A stretch of DNA of 26,194 nucleotides from a virus, in IMG/VR virus record IMGVR_UViG_3300033141_005967, positions 1 through 26,194 of that record, one strand, 5' to 3'. The notes beneath the pieces were generated by a model. The model was not told where the DNA came from. It saw nothing but the letters and a program-made list of their open reading frames with translations, and searched no databases. The stretch's first letter is position 1. Each line of letters begins with the position of its first letter. A program made the translations under genes and the position numbers. Shown piece after piece: positions 1 through 7,213 of the stretch.

Positions 1-425
1 ACCCATTGGTCGAACTCGGCCAGTTTGGCGGTCACACTCACCGTGACGCCCTCTTCGAGCGGTTCGTTGCGCGAGAAGTTGGTGATCGAGAAATCACCCA
101 ACGGGCCCTCCGTGCCCGACGTGGCTTTCTCGCCGGTGAGCACGGCCAGCCGGAGCGTACCGCTGCTCAAGAACGCGGTCTTGATCGCCTCGAAACCTGC
201 ATCGCCCGGCTTCCAGAGCATCTCGAACTCGACCGTGCATTCGCGCAGCGTCGGGGCAGTCGCCCGCCAGCCCTGGTTGCCCCGGGTGGTAACGTCCGCC
301 TCGCCCGCTTCGAGGTTGAGCGTGACGTCCTTGACGTTGCTCATTTCGGTGAGCGACGCGAGATCGCCGCCGGCGGCACCTTGATAAATCTTGGCATTCA
401 TGCCCAACAGAAATGTCTGTGACAT
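1..425 (-). CDS. Phage tail tube protein (partial, C-terminus beyond window)
   Basis: The minus-strand frame opens with ATG at 425-423 and runs off the left edge of the window, giving about 141 residues. The start is preceded by GGAGG seven bases upstream. The protein begins MSQTFLLGMNAKIYQG and contains a segment reading NVKDVTLNLEAGEADVTTRG, then a Trp-rich stretch and a region ending VTVSVTAKLAEFDQW. This pattern of beta-rich, Thr/Val-rich sequence with an early 'DVTLNLEAGEADVT' block is typical of phage tail tube (major tail) proteins that polymerise into the inner tube of long-tailed phages. It lies last in the visible head-to-tail gene order, where a tail tube gene is expected. The family assignment is from sequence resemblance and position only; a tail sheath-less (siphovirus) type is likely but not shown. 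Confidence 0.6.
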   Translation of the reverse strand, partial: MSQTFLLGMNAKIYQGAAGGDLASLTEMSNVKDVTLNLEAGEADVTTRGNQGWRATAPTLRECTVEFEMLWKPGDAGFEAIKTAFLSSGTLRLAVLTGEKATSGTEGPLGDFSITNFSRNEPLEEGVTVSVTAKLAEFDQW

Positions 426-441
426 GCTGTGTCCTCCGTGG

Positions 442-879
442 TTACTTCACACTGTCCCGCCACAAGGCGGGCAGCTTGGGTTTTTCTTTCTCGATGGCCG
501 GGCCCATGAACGGCCGCGGGCGGATGCGGGCCCTGGTCTTCTTTCCCCTTCGACGGGGCGACTGCATCATTACGATCCCCCCATGCTCCAGCGCGGACGG
601 CGCCTCGCCGCGGCCCTTCTGCGAAAGCCGCACCGGGCCGATGACCACGCTGCGGCGAACCACGTCATAGCCGAACCAAATGAACTTTTTGAGCAGCCCC
701 CTATGGCTGCTGGGCGGGCGGCCCGGCTGGCTGGCCTTCTTTCGCCGGCGGATACTCCGCCGGGCCGTCTGCCGGACGAAGGCACCGAACCGCGACAGCA
801 CGCGGCGCGTCGCCTTGTTCGTCTTGGCACGGACTGCCTTCGTGTCGAAGAACACTCGCTTCACATCGAAGCCGATCAT
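442..879 (-). CDS. Head-tail/tail completion protein (HK97 gp10-like, tentative)
   Basis: This is a 145-residue, very basic protein starting at the ATG at 879; an in-frame TGA lies a short way upstream, so no much longer start is available. It is rich in Arg and Lys (for example RQTARRSIRRRKKASQPGRP) and has a central block with a hydrophobic stretch (LLKKFIWFGYD) followed by a C-terminal RPFMGPAIEKEKPKLP segment. The 'RPFMGPA' motif close to the C-terminus is characteristic of small phage proteins of the gp10/tail-completion group, which sit at the head-tail joint or tail terminator. It lies between two other connector-type genes and the tail tube gene, which agrees with that role. Assignment to an exact family is uncertain. 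The only good ribosome-binding sequence (GGAGG) is about 14 bases from the ATG, which is longer than usual. Confidence 0.5.
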   Translation of the reverse strand: MIGFDVKRVFFDTKAVRAKTNKATRRVLSRFGAFVRQTARRSIRRRKKASQPGRPPSSHRGLLKKFIWFGYDVVRRSVVIGPVRLSQKGRGEAPSALEHGGIVMMQSPRRRGKKTRARIRPRPFMGPAIEKEKPKLPALWRDSVK

Positions 880-910
880 CTTGGCGTTGCCATCCTCCGG
901 TTCACTTCAC

Positions 911-1348
911 TCACTTCATGGCCCGGTAGGTCACCGTCAAAACGCTGGTGAACACCCGCCGCTCGGCCAGGTGTTCCGGCACGTAGACCGGCTCGTTTCG
1001 GATGCCGACCCATACGGCGAACGGGGTCTGGTCGAGCGTCCGCCGGCGCAGATAGTCGGCCATCTCGTCGACAAGCGTTTCCAAAGCCGCGACCTCTGCG
1101 TCCAGGTCCTTACCGAGCTTCTTCTGGACGCCGATATCAACGGCGATGTCGTACTGGCTGGCGGCCCGTGTGGAACCAGTGATCTCGACCGACTTGGGCA
1201 CGACCGACACCTTCAGCTCCGCCAGTTCAGGCAAGTTGAACTCTGGCAGCACGGTCCGCCGTGCCGTCATCGTTTGGCTGAATGTGCCGTCTGGGGCCTC
1301 GTTCAATTCGGCCACAATGGCATCGGCTATGTCGGTCGCCAAGCTCAC
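911..1348 (-). CDS. Phage minor tail / tail-terminator-like protein
   Basis: This is a 145-residue protein if it starts at the GTG at 1348-1346. That GTG follows the TAA of the preceding gene (1350-1352) by one base and has GGGAG eight bases upstream, so I prefer it to a TTG at 1363 that would extend the frame by five codons and overlap the upstream gene. The sequence opens VSLATDIADAIVAELNEAP and continues with a beta-rich centre (LKVSVVPKSVEITGSTRAA, YDIAVDIGVQKKL) and a C-terminal VLTVTYRAMK. Small proteins with an N-terminal 'adaIvaeLN' helix and alternating beta strands occur in the tail terminator/minor tail slot of siphophage modules. The function is inferred from this layout and from the position between the capsid genes and the tail tube; no catalytic motif is present or expected. 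Confidence 0.5.
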   Translation of the reverse strand: MSLATDIADAIVAELNEAPDGTFSQTMTARRTVLPEFNLPELAELKVSVVPKSVEITGSTRAASQYDIAVDIGVQKKLGKDLDAEVAALETLVDEMADYLRRRTLDQTPFAVWVGIRNEPVYVPEHLAERRVFTSVLTVTYRAMK

Positions 1349-1349
1349 G

Positions 1350-1703
1350 TTACACGCTCCCAACGTCCCGAGTGTGAATTCGATACGTTTGTCGGTAAGG
1401 GTCGCTGAACCGCCAACAGCCTTCGCCGCCGAGGTTCATGACCTCGTACTTGCGACCACTGGCCGCGATGACGTCGCCCGATTCCGGCTCGAAGCCCAAC
1501 TCGTCGGCCCGTATCAGGAAATCCCAAACGTGCGAACCGACCGTGAGGCCCGCCTCGTCGGCAATCTCGAAGTCAGTCTTGCCGAACGTGGCGTTGACTG
1601 TCTCGGCCGGATGCCCTTCCCGGCGATACTCCACCGGGCTAGCGGCATGCGTCGTTCGCATCCGTTCGAGCCACTCGGAACCTTGTCGAAGCAGGTCGGT
1701 CAC
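1350..1703 (-). CDS. Putative phage head-tail joining protein
   Basis: This is a 117-residue protein beginning with GTG at 1703-1701, with AGGAG seven bases upstream. It starts MTDLLRQGSEWLERMRTTHA, an N-terminal helix, then a mostly beta segment including VEYRREGHPAETVNATFGKT and a late block reading ADELGFEPESGDVIAASGRK followed by YEVMNLGGEGCWRF. The 'P..GD.I...G..YEV' pattern is common in small head-tail joining/stopper proteins, where a beta-barrel closes the connector. It sits directly downstream of the capsid cement gene (10 bases apart) and one base upstream of the next gene's GTG, so the genes are almost certainly co-transcribed and translationally coupled. The role is inferred from order and fold pattern rather than a recognised family signature. 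Confidence 0.45.
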   Translation of the reverse strand: MTDLLRQGSEWLERMRTTHAASPVEYRREGHPAETVNATFGKTDFEIADEAGLTVGSHVWDFLIRADELGFEPESGDVIAASGRKYEVMNLGGEGCWRFSDPYRQTYRIHTRDVGSV

Positions 1704-1713
1704 GGGCGGTCTC

Positions 1714-2079
1714 CTATTGGCTCAACCGAACGCGGACCGTCACATCGGCGTCGGCCGCGTCCTTGACCGCCTTACCCAGGAAGGCCGTACCTTCGAGCGA
1801 ATCCGAGCCGCTGTCCGACTCGTCGCCCTCTTCGCTGGCCTGCTGGGTGTCCTCGTCCCAATAGACCTTCACGCCCGCGGCGATCGCCGTACCGGCGCCG
1901 GTCGCCTTGGGGAAGTCGAACACACCGTCAACGGCCAGAGCGCCAGGCATATTGGCGGCGATCGGCTGCTTGGCCACCCCAACGAGATCCCCCAGCACGA
2001 TCACGTCACCGGCCGCCACATCGGCGCTGGGCGTGTAGTCGATCTGGTTTCCCTCTTGAACGAAAACTGCCGTAGGCAT
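1714..2079 (-). CDS. Capsid cement/decoration protein (DUF2190 family)
   Basis: This is a 121-residue acidic protein with ATG at 2079 and GAGGAG seven bases upstream. The N-terminus reads MPTAVFVQEGNQIDYTPSAD, followed by VAAGDVIVLGDLVGVAK and PGALAVDGVFDFPKATG, a run of short beta strands with Gly/Ala/Val repeats. This is the usual look of DUF2190 proteins, which decorate and stabilise phage capsids. It lies immediately downstream (42 bases) of the major capsid gene, the standard position for a decoration protein. An unusual feature is a Ser/Asp/Glu-rich insert around residues 83-96 (EEGDESDSGSDSLEG), probably a surface loop. The family call is confident for a protein this small because sequence type and gene position agree. 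Confidence 0.75.
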   Translation of the reverse strand: MPTAVFVQEGNQIDYTPSADVAAGDVIVLGDLVGVAKQPIAANMPGALAVDGVFDFPKATGAGTAIAAGVKVYWDEDTQQASEEGDESDSGSDSLEGTAFLGKAVKDAADADVTVRVRLSQ

Positions 2080-2121
2080 GTGATTACTCCTCGAATGTCA
2101 GAGACTTATGGTTCGCGTGGT

Positions 2122-3987
2122 CTACGCCTCGCCCTTGGATTTCACGCCGCCTCGCGGATCCTGGAGGTTCACCCCGAAATCGTGGTAGCCACGCATTTGG
2201 ACCCCCAAGACGTTGAATTGGGCATCTGCCGTCTCAATCGTGGGCGACTCCTGGCCGTTGAGAAACGCCACCTCGATCACCGGCAGGTCGTTCGGATCGG
2301 CCAGCAGGTACCACGCCTTGCTGGAGTTGCCCGTGTAGTGGCTGTTGGACAGGTAGCGGCTCACCTCCACCCGGAACTTGCCCTGGTGCGGGTTGGCCAC
2401 CGGGTACTTGACGTTGGAACCGGTGTCCCGCAGCTCCATCGACTTGTAGAGCTGGGAGCCGATGGCCGACAGCGCGGTGGGTACGAGCATAAGCGAGGGC
2501 ATGATGCCGATCGGCTTGCCGTCGGTGTCGACCTGGTCCATGAAGGCCACTTCCGCTTTGGTCAATCCATCGATCGACAGGGCCGTGTCGGCACCTTCCA
2601 GGTAGTTGTTGTTGCCGGCCGCGAAGAACGCGGCGTTGTCCATGAAGGCGGCCCAGAAGATATCGTTGATCTTCAGGCCCGACCCTCGCCCCAGCTTGCG
2701 AGGCACCCGTGTGATGGCTCCCAGGTCGTCGTTGATGATGTCCCGACGATCAATCGAGAGCATCAGACCGTAGGTGTCGGCCTTGTTGGTGTAGTTCTCC
2801 TCCCCCAGCGTCCCGTGCTTGAGTTCCCCACCGGGGGCGACTTCCTCGTACTGGTCCTTCCCGACGAGCCGGTAACTGGTCACGGTTTTGAAGTCCGAAA
2901 CGTTCCGCGTGGCACAGATGTTCAGCCAAGTCCGCTCCACGGAGTAGAAGCCGTCCAGCAGGAACTTGTTGGCCACGTTGGAGAGGATCCCGCCAATGTC
3001 GACCGTGGAGAACCCGGCCTCGAGATGCGGCTGGAACGCGAACCGCATCACGCGACGCGCGTCACGGAAGTTGCGGCCCGTGTACCCGTTCGCCCAAGCC
3101 GCCTCCAAGAAGAGTTCCTGTAGGCCAATCCCGCCGCGGAACCGCCGGCCGACCACATCGAGCGTCGGACCGTCGAACAGTTTGTCGGCCTCCGGAAGCT
3201 TGGCCGTCAGGAGGCAGGCCGCTTCCAATGTTGTGGCGTCGATCGTGTTGTCGTGAAAATGCGCCGCCGGCGCCTTGGGGCGGCTGGCGCGTAGCACCTC
3301 CAAGGCGCACTTGTCCGGATTCCAGCCTTCGCGGATCGCCTGGGCCTCGATCTGGGTATGCTGCCCGGCGCACACCTCGCGGATCTTGGCGATCCGGTTG
3401 GTCTCCGTGACAGCCTCGGCCCGGATCTCCGCCGAAGTGGGATCGGCGTGCTGGGCCTCCGTCGTCTCCGGGGGCGTGGTGGTCGGCTTGCCGTTGGCCT
3501 CGGCCGGCTCGGGAGCGGCGTCCGGCTTCGGATCGACCGTGATTTCCGTATTTGTGTTGGCGTTGTGAGCCATTTCCGAATTCTCCTTACGATTGTGCAA
3601 TGCCGAGGCTGCCACACGGGCACTTGTCTGGCCGTCGGCGCCTAGATCCACGAAACTGATCTCGCCCAGCAAGGCGCGGCGAATGACGTTCAGCGGCCCA
3701 GTGAATTCCCGGCCGTTGACCGTGACTCGCTGGTTCTCCTTGACGAACTCAAACTCTTCGATCGCAGCGGTGATCGAGGCCTGCCAAGGAAACCCGTTTC
3801 GAGCACTGACAACGACCTCCTTCGCCGCAGCCGTATCGCGCGACACAAGGCCGGTGGCCAGGAGCTTACCGTCCTCGATCTTGATGGCGTCGGTGTGCCC
3901 CACGCCGCTAGCCATATCGTGCCCGAAGCGAATGGGCCGGCTCTGCGAGGGAATCCCGCTCGCAGACGGCACGTCGCTGGTCGGCAT
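2122..3987 (-). CDS. Prohead protease-major capsid fusion (Mu gpT-like capsid)
   Basis: This is a 621-residue protein with ATG at 3987 and AAGGAG seven bases upstream. Residues about 20-135 look like a prohead maturation protease of the S78/Mu type: LLATGLVSRDT, NGFPWQASITAA and the characteristic EISFVDLGAD block containing the likely nucleophile Ser. A low-complexity linker rich in Pro/Thr/Glu/Ala follows (about 140-200), probably acting as scaffold. Residues about 260-621 form the major capsid domain, with segments such as GGILSNVANKFLLDGFY, RRDIINDDLGAITRVPRKLG and a final QMRGYHDFGVNL typical of Mu gpT-like capsid subunits. Fusion of protease, scaffold and capsid would be self-cleaved during head assembly. 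The protease N-terminus seems short, and an overlapping upstream ORF (4078-3908) carries a motif commonly found with this class of gene. Capsid identity is confident; the protease catalytic assignment is less so. Confidence 0.8.
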   Translation of the reverse strand: MPTSDVPSASGIPSQSRPIRFGHDMASGVGHTDAIKIEDGKLLATGLVSRDTAAAKEVVVSARNGFPWQASITAAIEEFEFVKENQRVTVNGREFTGPLNVIRRALLGEISFVDLGADGQTSARVAASALHNRKENSEMAHNANTNTEITVDPKPDAAPEPAEANGKPTTTPPETTEAQHADPTSAEIRAEAVTETNRIAKIREVCAGQHTQIEAQAIREGWNPDKCALEVLRASRPKAPAAHFHDNTIDATTLEAACLLTAKLPEADKLFDGPTLDVVGRRFRGGIGLQELFLEAAWANGYTGRNFRDARRVMRFAFQPHLEAGFSTVDIGGILSNVANKFLLDGFYSVERTWLNICATRNVSDFKTVTSYRLVGKDQYEEVAPGGELKHGTLGEENYTNKADTYGLMLSIDRRDIINDDLGAITRVPRKLGRGSGLKINDIFWAAFMDNAAFFAAGNNNYLEGADTALSIDGLTKAEVAFMDQVDTDGKPIGIMPSLMLVPTALSAIGSQLYKSMELRDTGSNVKYPVANPHQGKFRVEVSRYLSNSHYTGNSSKAWYLLADPNDLPVIEVAFLNGQESPTIETADAQFNVLGVQMRGYHDFGVNLQDPRGGVKSKGEA

Positions 3988-4078
3988 CCGGAAACTCCTT
4001 GACGATGAGCGGGGCCTTCATGCAGCGTTGGAGGAAATCATCGTGGGTTTCGTTGGGTTTTCGCTCAGGCAGCGGCAC
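3908..4078 (-). CDS. Small phage protein overlapping portal end and capsid-fusion start
   Basis: A 56-residue frame starts with GTG at 4078-4076 and ends TAG at 3908-3910. It has a strong ribosome-binding sequence (AAGGAGGAGG) six bases upstream, overlaps the portal stop (4065-4067), and overlaps the capsid-fusion gene by 80 bases in another frame. It reads PNETHDDFLQRCMKAPLIVK then EFPDADQRRAVCERD. The 'DFl.RCM....v..eFPd..QR.AVC' motif recurs in phage head proteases and neighbouring morphogenesis proteins, where it usually continues into a 'W' helix. Here that helix is missing and the frame ends with unrelated residues. It may be a genuine small protein whose C-terminus overlaps the next gene, or the amino end of the protease-capsid fusion reached by frameshifting. 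The start is well supported; the function is not known. Confidence 0.55.
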   Translation of the reverse strand: MPLPERKPNETHDDFLQRCMKAPLIVKEFPDADQRRAVCERDSLAEPAHSLRARYG

Positions 4079-4529
4079 GTTTCACCTCCTCCTTATCTTG
4101 CTCCATGTCGTCGCTTTGCGGCTGGGCCTGTGTCGGCGTCAAGCCAAGATCCTCCATCAGCGCCACTTCCTTGGCCCGCTGATGCAACTCGCTCTCCCAA
4201 TCCCGGCCCTGCCGGGCATACTCAAAGGCCAGCGTGGTCGTGTGGTTGGCCAGCCGCGTGGCCTGGGCGTTGGCCTCCTTGGCCGGATCGACGTGCTCGT
4301 GCCCGTCCCAGAACCACTGGTGCGGCCAGCCGGCGATGGGACCCAGGCCGGCGGGCAGTAGATTGGGGATGAGCACCGCCTCGTCGAACCAGGCGGCGAG
4401 AATGCGATCCAGCACCGCCACCTCCAGGTCGGCCTGTTCGACACGGATCGATTTGAAGTACGTCTGGTGGTCCAAGCGGCCGGAGGCGTAGTTGTAGCCC
4501 GACGAGTTGCCTGCTGCGACGTTGAACGG
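4065..4529 (-). CDS. Portal protein, 3' fragment (interrupted by mobile element)
   Basis: This frame carries the C-terminal third of a lambda-type portal protein. From the element boundary it reads NVAAGNSSGYNYASGRLDHQ then TYFKSIRVEQADLE, the highly conserved block of this family, followed by FDEAVLIPNLLP and a C-terminal DMEQDKEEVKRAAA, ending with TGA at 4065-4067. The matching N-terminal part is at 23077-22085. Joining the two at the shared 8-bp repeat gives 1,458 bases, an open frame of 485 codons plus stop, a normal length for the family. As it stands the fragment has no portal start; a TTG at 4475 could start a truncated product. The portal forms the dodecameric DNA gate at the capsid vertex and is essential, so the prophage should be defective while the element is present. 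Confidence 0.85.
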   Translation of the reverse strand, partial: PFNVAAGNSSGYNYASGRLDHQTYFKSIRVEQADLEVAVLDRILAAWFDEAVLIPNLLPAGLGPIAGWPHQWFWDGHEHVDPAKEANAQATRLANHTTTLAFEYARQGRDWESELHQRAKEVALMEDLGLTPTQAQPQSDDMEQDKEEVKRAAA

Positions 4530-4542
4530 AGTGCAAGAGGCG
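4522..4542. other. Left attachment site (attL-like junction)
   Basis: The 8-bp core TTGAACGG (4522-4529) is followed by the element arm GTGCAAGAGGCG (4531-4542). To the left is portal coding sequence; to the right is element DNA leading to the recombinase stop at 4571. The arm CAAGAGGCG (4534-4542) is the perfect inverse of CGCCTCTTG (22058-22066) at the other end. Confidence 0.8.
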
Positions 4543-4570
4543 CGAAAAGAGCGAACAACACAGAACGCGT

Positions 4571-6394
4571 TTATTCTGCGGCGATCCAGCCTTTTTGATG
4601 GCCCAGGTTGCGGATCTTGCCGGAGAGCGTTGCCTGGGCCAGGAGGCGGGAAGTGAAGGCCTTGTGGACGCCGAGAGCGTCGGCCACGTCTTGCACGTAG
4701 ACCACGTCGCCTCGCTCGCGAATGAACTGCACCGCGTCGCGCCAGCGGCCAGGGCTGGGGATGTCGTCGTCGCTGAGGGGAATCGTGCCGGCGACGCCCA
4801 GGTCGTCGCGAAGTTCGATCACGCCGTCCCAGAGCGTGATGCGGTGTTTCCCGTTGCTACGCCGCTGGCGTCGCAAGATGACACGCTTGACCGTTTGGCG
4901 AATGGCAAACGCCAGCTTTTCGCGGTCGGCTTCCGAAAGCCGCTCGAGCAACTCGTCCAGGCGGCCTATGACCTCGAGCGCTTCGGGCGACGGAGCATGG
5001 TCGCCATGGGCCTGCCGCAACTTGTCCTTCAGTTGCTCTTCCTGTTCGCGCCAGCCGGCCAGCAGCTTCGAGATGCCAGGAATGTCCTCGGGATTGGCGA
5101 GGGCCAGGTTCTCGGTACCGCGTTCGATCTTGGCCCGCACCTCCTCCAACTGCAATTCGAGCCGACCGACGTTGGCCTCGACCTTCTTGGTGCGGCGGCT
5201 GATTTCGCTGCGGATGGCCCGCTTGGTGCGCTCGTCAGACATGAAGGCCTTTAGCTTGGCCAGCACGCCTTGCTCGATGGTGTCGGCGCGGAAGCTGGGG
5301 CGATCCGATTCGTCCGGATTCTCTTCGAACGCCCTGGCTGGCAAGCTGTAATACCGCCGCACGATCTTGCGGTCCGAATGTCTCATGGTGCAGCCCTGCA
5401 ACCGCTGGCCATCGCTCAGATAGACGAGGCCCGTCAGCAGGTACCGGCCCGGCGTCGGGGCTTTCGACGGTTTGTGATTGCGCCGCAGCATCCGTTGGAC
5501 GCGGTCGAACAATTCCCGCGACACCAGCGGCTCGTGGGCGTCTTCGCAGACCACGCCGCCATCGTCGTAAAGGCTGCGAAACTTGCCGCGCCGCTTGCGG
5601 CCGGCGACGATCTTGCCGATGTAGGCCGGGTTGGTCACCGTGCGGCGAACGCTGCTGGCGTTGAACCGCTTGCCGAACATCGTGCGGACGCCGTCGCGAT
5701 TCAGTTGCCGGGCGACCGCGCCGCACGACGCCCCGCCGGCGACCGCCTCGAACATCGTCCGCACCGCCTCGACCGCTTGCACATCGCTGGAAGCGACCAG
5801 CCGTGACGACCATTGAATCGGCCGGCGAAACTTCTCGGTGGCAGAAACGCGGCGCACGACGCGACCGGTCTCGTCGAGGATTTCCCGGTCGTACCCATAC
5901 GGCGGTCCGCCTTGCTTCTGCCCACGGCTGATCGCCAGTCGCTTGCCGCTGATCACGCGGTCTGCCAGCTTGATCGACTCTTCGCGGGCACCGTACTGGT
6001 CGACAATGGCGGTGATCACGCCGCCGAGGTTGTTGAAATCGAGTTCTCCTCGCTGGCAGGTGACGATCTTCACGCCGGCGTCCCGAAGCAATTTCCAATG
6101 CACCATCGCGTCGAAGACATCCTCACGCGACATGCGGCTCTGCTCGGAAAGCAAAACGGCCTGGAATTTCCCGGTCTTGGCGTCGTTCAGCAGCCGTTGG
6201 AACTCGGGACGGTTGACGGAATCCGTTCCGGTCAGACCGTGGTCTTCGTACCAGCGGACGATGTGGTAGCCCAGCCGCTTGGCCAGGGCCTCGATATCCT
6301 TCCGCTGTCGGGCCGGGCTGTCCTGCTGCTGGTCACTGCTCATGCGGATGTAGCCCACGGCGGGCTTCAGCTTTGGTTTTGCAGGTCGCTTCAT
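4571..6394 (-). CDS. Large serine recombinase (integrase of the element)
   Basis: This is a 607-residue protein with ATG at 6394 and AAAAGGAGG six bases upstream; the start overlaps the stop of the preceding gene (ATGA). Residues 10-155 form the resolvase catalytic domain: YIRMSS with the nucleophile Ser19, then QSRMSRED (85-92), and a dimer helix region. Residues about 165-330 form the recombinase domain (PPYGYDRE, then GVRTMFGKRFNASSVRRTVT and NPAYIGKIV). The region about 325-375 is placed like the zinc-ribbon domain but has no CxxC pairs (LLTGLVYLSDGQRLQGCTMR). A coiled coil spans about 395-440. Enzymes of this family integrate and excise DNA between attP and attB through a 2-bp staggered cut. 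It lies beside the element's left att site, the usual place, and is very likely the integrase. Excision normally also needs a directionality factor, which I cannot identify with certainty. Confidence 0.93.
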   Translation of the reverse strand: MKRPAKPKLKPAVGYIRMSSDQQQDSPARQRKDIEALAKRLGYHIVRWYEDHGLTGTDSVNRPEFQRLLNDAKTGKFQAVLLSEQSRMSREDVFDAMVHWKLLRDAGVKIVTCQRGELDFNNLGGVITAIVDQYGAREESIKLADRVISGKRLAISRGQKQGGPPYGYDREILDETGRVVRRVSATEKFRRPIQWSSRLVASSDVQAVEAVRTMFEAVAGGASCGAVARQLNRDGVRTMFGKRFNASSVRRTVTNPAYIGKIVAGRKRRGKFRSLYDDGGVVCEDAHEPLVSRELFDRVQRMLRRNHKPSKAPTPGRYLLTGLVYLSDGQRLQGCTMRHSDRKIVRRYYSLPARAFEENPDESDRPSFRADTIEQGVLAKLKAFMSDERTKRAIRSEISRRTKKVEANVGRLELQLEEVRAKIERGTENLALANPEDIPGISKLLAGWREQEEQLKDKLRQAHGDHAPSPEALEVIGRLDELLERLSEADREKLAFAIRQTVKRVILRRQRRSNGKHRITLWDGVIELRDDLGVAGTIPLSDDDIPSPGRWRDAVQFIRERGDVVYVQDVADALGVHKAFTSRLLAQATLSGKIRNLGHQKGWIAAE

Positions 6395-6672
6395 CGCGAA
6401 CCTCCTTTTCGCGTCTTGGCCAGGGTGAACTTGCCCGGCGCGGTCTTCTTGAACCGGGCGTCTTTGCCCTTCTTCAGGTCGCGCAGGATCGATGCGTACA
6501 ATGTCGCATGCGGCGTCTTGCCGCCGGGTGATTTCCAGAGTCGCTTGGCCTGCATCGCCTCGACCAGTTCCCGACAGGTCATCGGCTTCTTGGTTCTCGC
6601 CAGCACCTTGGCCGCCGCCTCGATCTGACTCAGCTTCTTGACCGGCTTCTTCGTGGTCTTCTTGGTTGCCAT
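6391..6672 (-). CDS. HARE/winged-helix-like DNA-binding protein
   Basis: This is a 93-residue basic protein with ATG at 6672, AGAAGGAG seven bases upstream, and a 4-base ATGA overlap with the recombinase start, so the two are translated together. After a Lys-rich tail (MATKKTTKKPVKKLS) it reads QIEAAAKVLARTKKPMTCRE then LVEAMQAKRLW, followed by GKTPHATLYASILRDLKKGK and a C-terminal FKKTAPGKFTLA. The pattern 'aa..vL.....pm...Elv......LW...GKTP..TLya.i.rdik......F.k...g.f.L' is that of the HARE-HTH winged-helix domain, also found in RNA polymerase delta subunits. The role is probably DNA or chromatin binding that modulates the recombinase, or possibly excision control. Its leader is nearly identical to the leader of the coiled-coil gene at 18118, which is odd. 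Confidence 0.75.
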   Translation of the reverse strand: MATKKTTKKPVKKLSQIEAAAKVLARTKKPMTCRELVEAMQAKRLWKSPGGKTPHATLYASILRDLKKGKDARFKKTAPGKFTLAKTRKGGSR

Positions 6673-6926
6673 CGTTTGGCTCCTTCTGAAAAGGGAAACG
6701 GGTTTACGCGAGCCACCATGGCTCAGTCACACAGCAGCCATGGGTTCGCGTGAAGTTCAATAGCAGCCGGCGAGAATCTTGCCGGAATCCCAGAAGTTCT
6801 TCAGACGACCCAGGATCGCGACATTTGGCCCGTGTGGCGGCGGGATGGGCTGGCCAACCAGAACGCAACTGGCGAGAAAAGGCCCCACGTTGGGCCTCGT
6901 GGGCGACGTGGCGAGAACTTGCCGCC
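6673..6926. other. Non-coding stretch carrying leader and first copy of a 120-bp repeat
   Basis: No convincing gene is seen here. The stretch holds the ribosome-binding leader of the HARE-like gene (6673-6700), a short hairpin (GAGCCA-CCA-TGGCTC, 6710-6724), and repeat copy 1 (6725-6844). The minus-strand frame covering it (7210-6704) is Ser/Arg/Gly-rich and looks like chance coding in GC-rich DNA. Confidence 0.4.
6725..6844. repeat. Direct repeat copy 1 (about 120 bp)
   Basis: It begins AGTCACACAGCAGCCATG and ends near TTGGCCCGTGTGGCGGCGGG. It matches 7214-7334 in the same orientation, about 80% identical by eye with one 2-base gap. The most conserved parts are AGTCACACAGCAGCCATG, CAATAGC and GATCGCGACA-TTGGCCCGTGT. 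Confidence 0.8.
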
Positions 6927-7160
6927 TCAGATGCCAGCGGTCGTTTCGACCGCGAACTCACCGCCGCGCGGTGCCCGGGCATGGGCGCCTTGCCGGCCAG
7001 GTCGCGTGCGGAGCAACCGGCATTTAGCAGCAATCTCCCGTCGCGTCGGATGGTATTCCAACGTCCCGTTGGCCGCCCGAATCCACCGCCCGCGATCGAC
7101 CCACCGCCCTTCCGCCTGCCAACGGCGCACGTGTTCTGCAACCAAATCGTTCTCGTCCAT
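6927..7160 (-). CDS. Small conserved-looking protein of unknown function (77 aa)
   Basis: This is a 77-residue frame with ATG at 7160 and a GGGAG sequence about ten bases upstream. It reads MDENDLVAEHVRRWQAEGRW then VDRGRWIRAANGTLEYHPTR and REIAAKCRLLR, followed by an Arg/Gly/Ala-rich tail. The N-terminal 50 residues have a natural composition, with an amphipathic 'Lv.eHvrrWq.eGRWvdRG' helix and a 'PTRrEIaakC' helix, and look like a real small protein of a kind I associate with planctomycete genomes. The tail looks like random GC-rich coding, so the gene may be truncated or frame-shifted at its 3' end. It lies between the two copies of a 120-bp direct repeat, suggesting it arrived or was duplicated with them. 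I cannot assign a function; a small DNA-binding or regulatory protein is possible. Confidence 0.5.
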   Translation of the reverse strand: MDENDLVAEHVRRWQAEGRWVDRGRWIRAANGTLEYHPTRREIAAKCRLLRTRPGRQGAHARAPRGGEFAVETTAGI

Positions 7161-7213
7161 TTCGTTCCGGCTCCCGTTTGCGTGTCTCCCGCCGGCGGCC
7201 CATCCGCCAACGC

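Noticed and set aside
6704-7210. Long minus-strand frame of 168 residues spanning the repeat region
   Set aside because: Its composition is Ser/Arg/Gly-rich without a domain pattern, it lacks a good start signal, and it overlaps the better-supported 77-residue gene in another frame.
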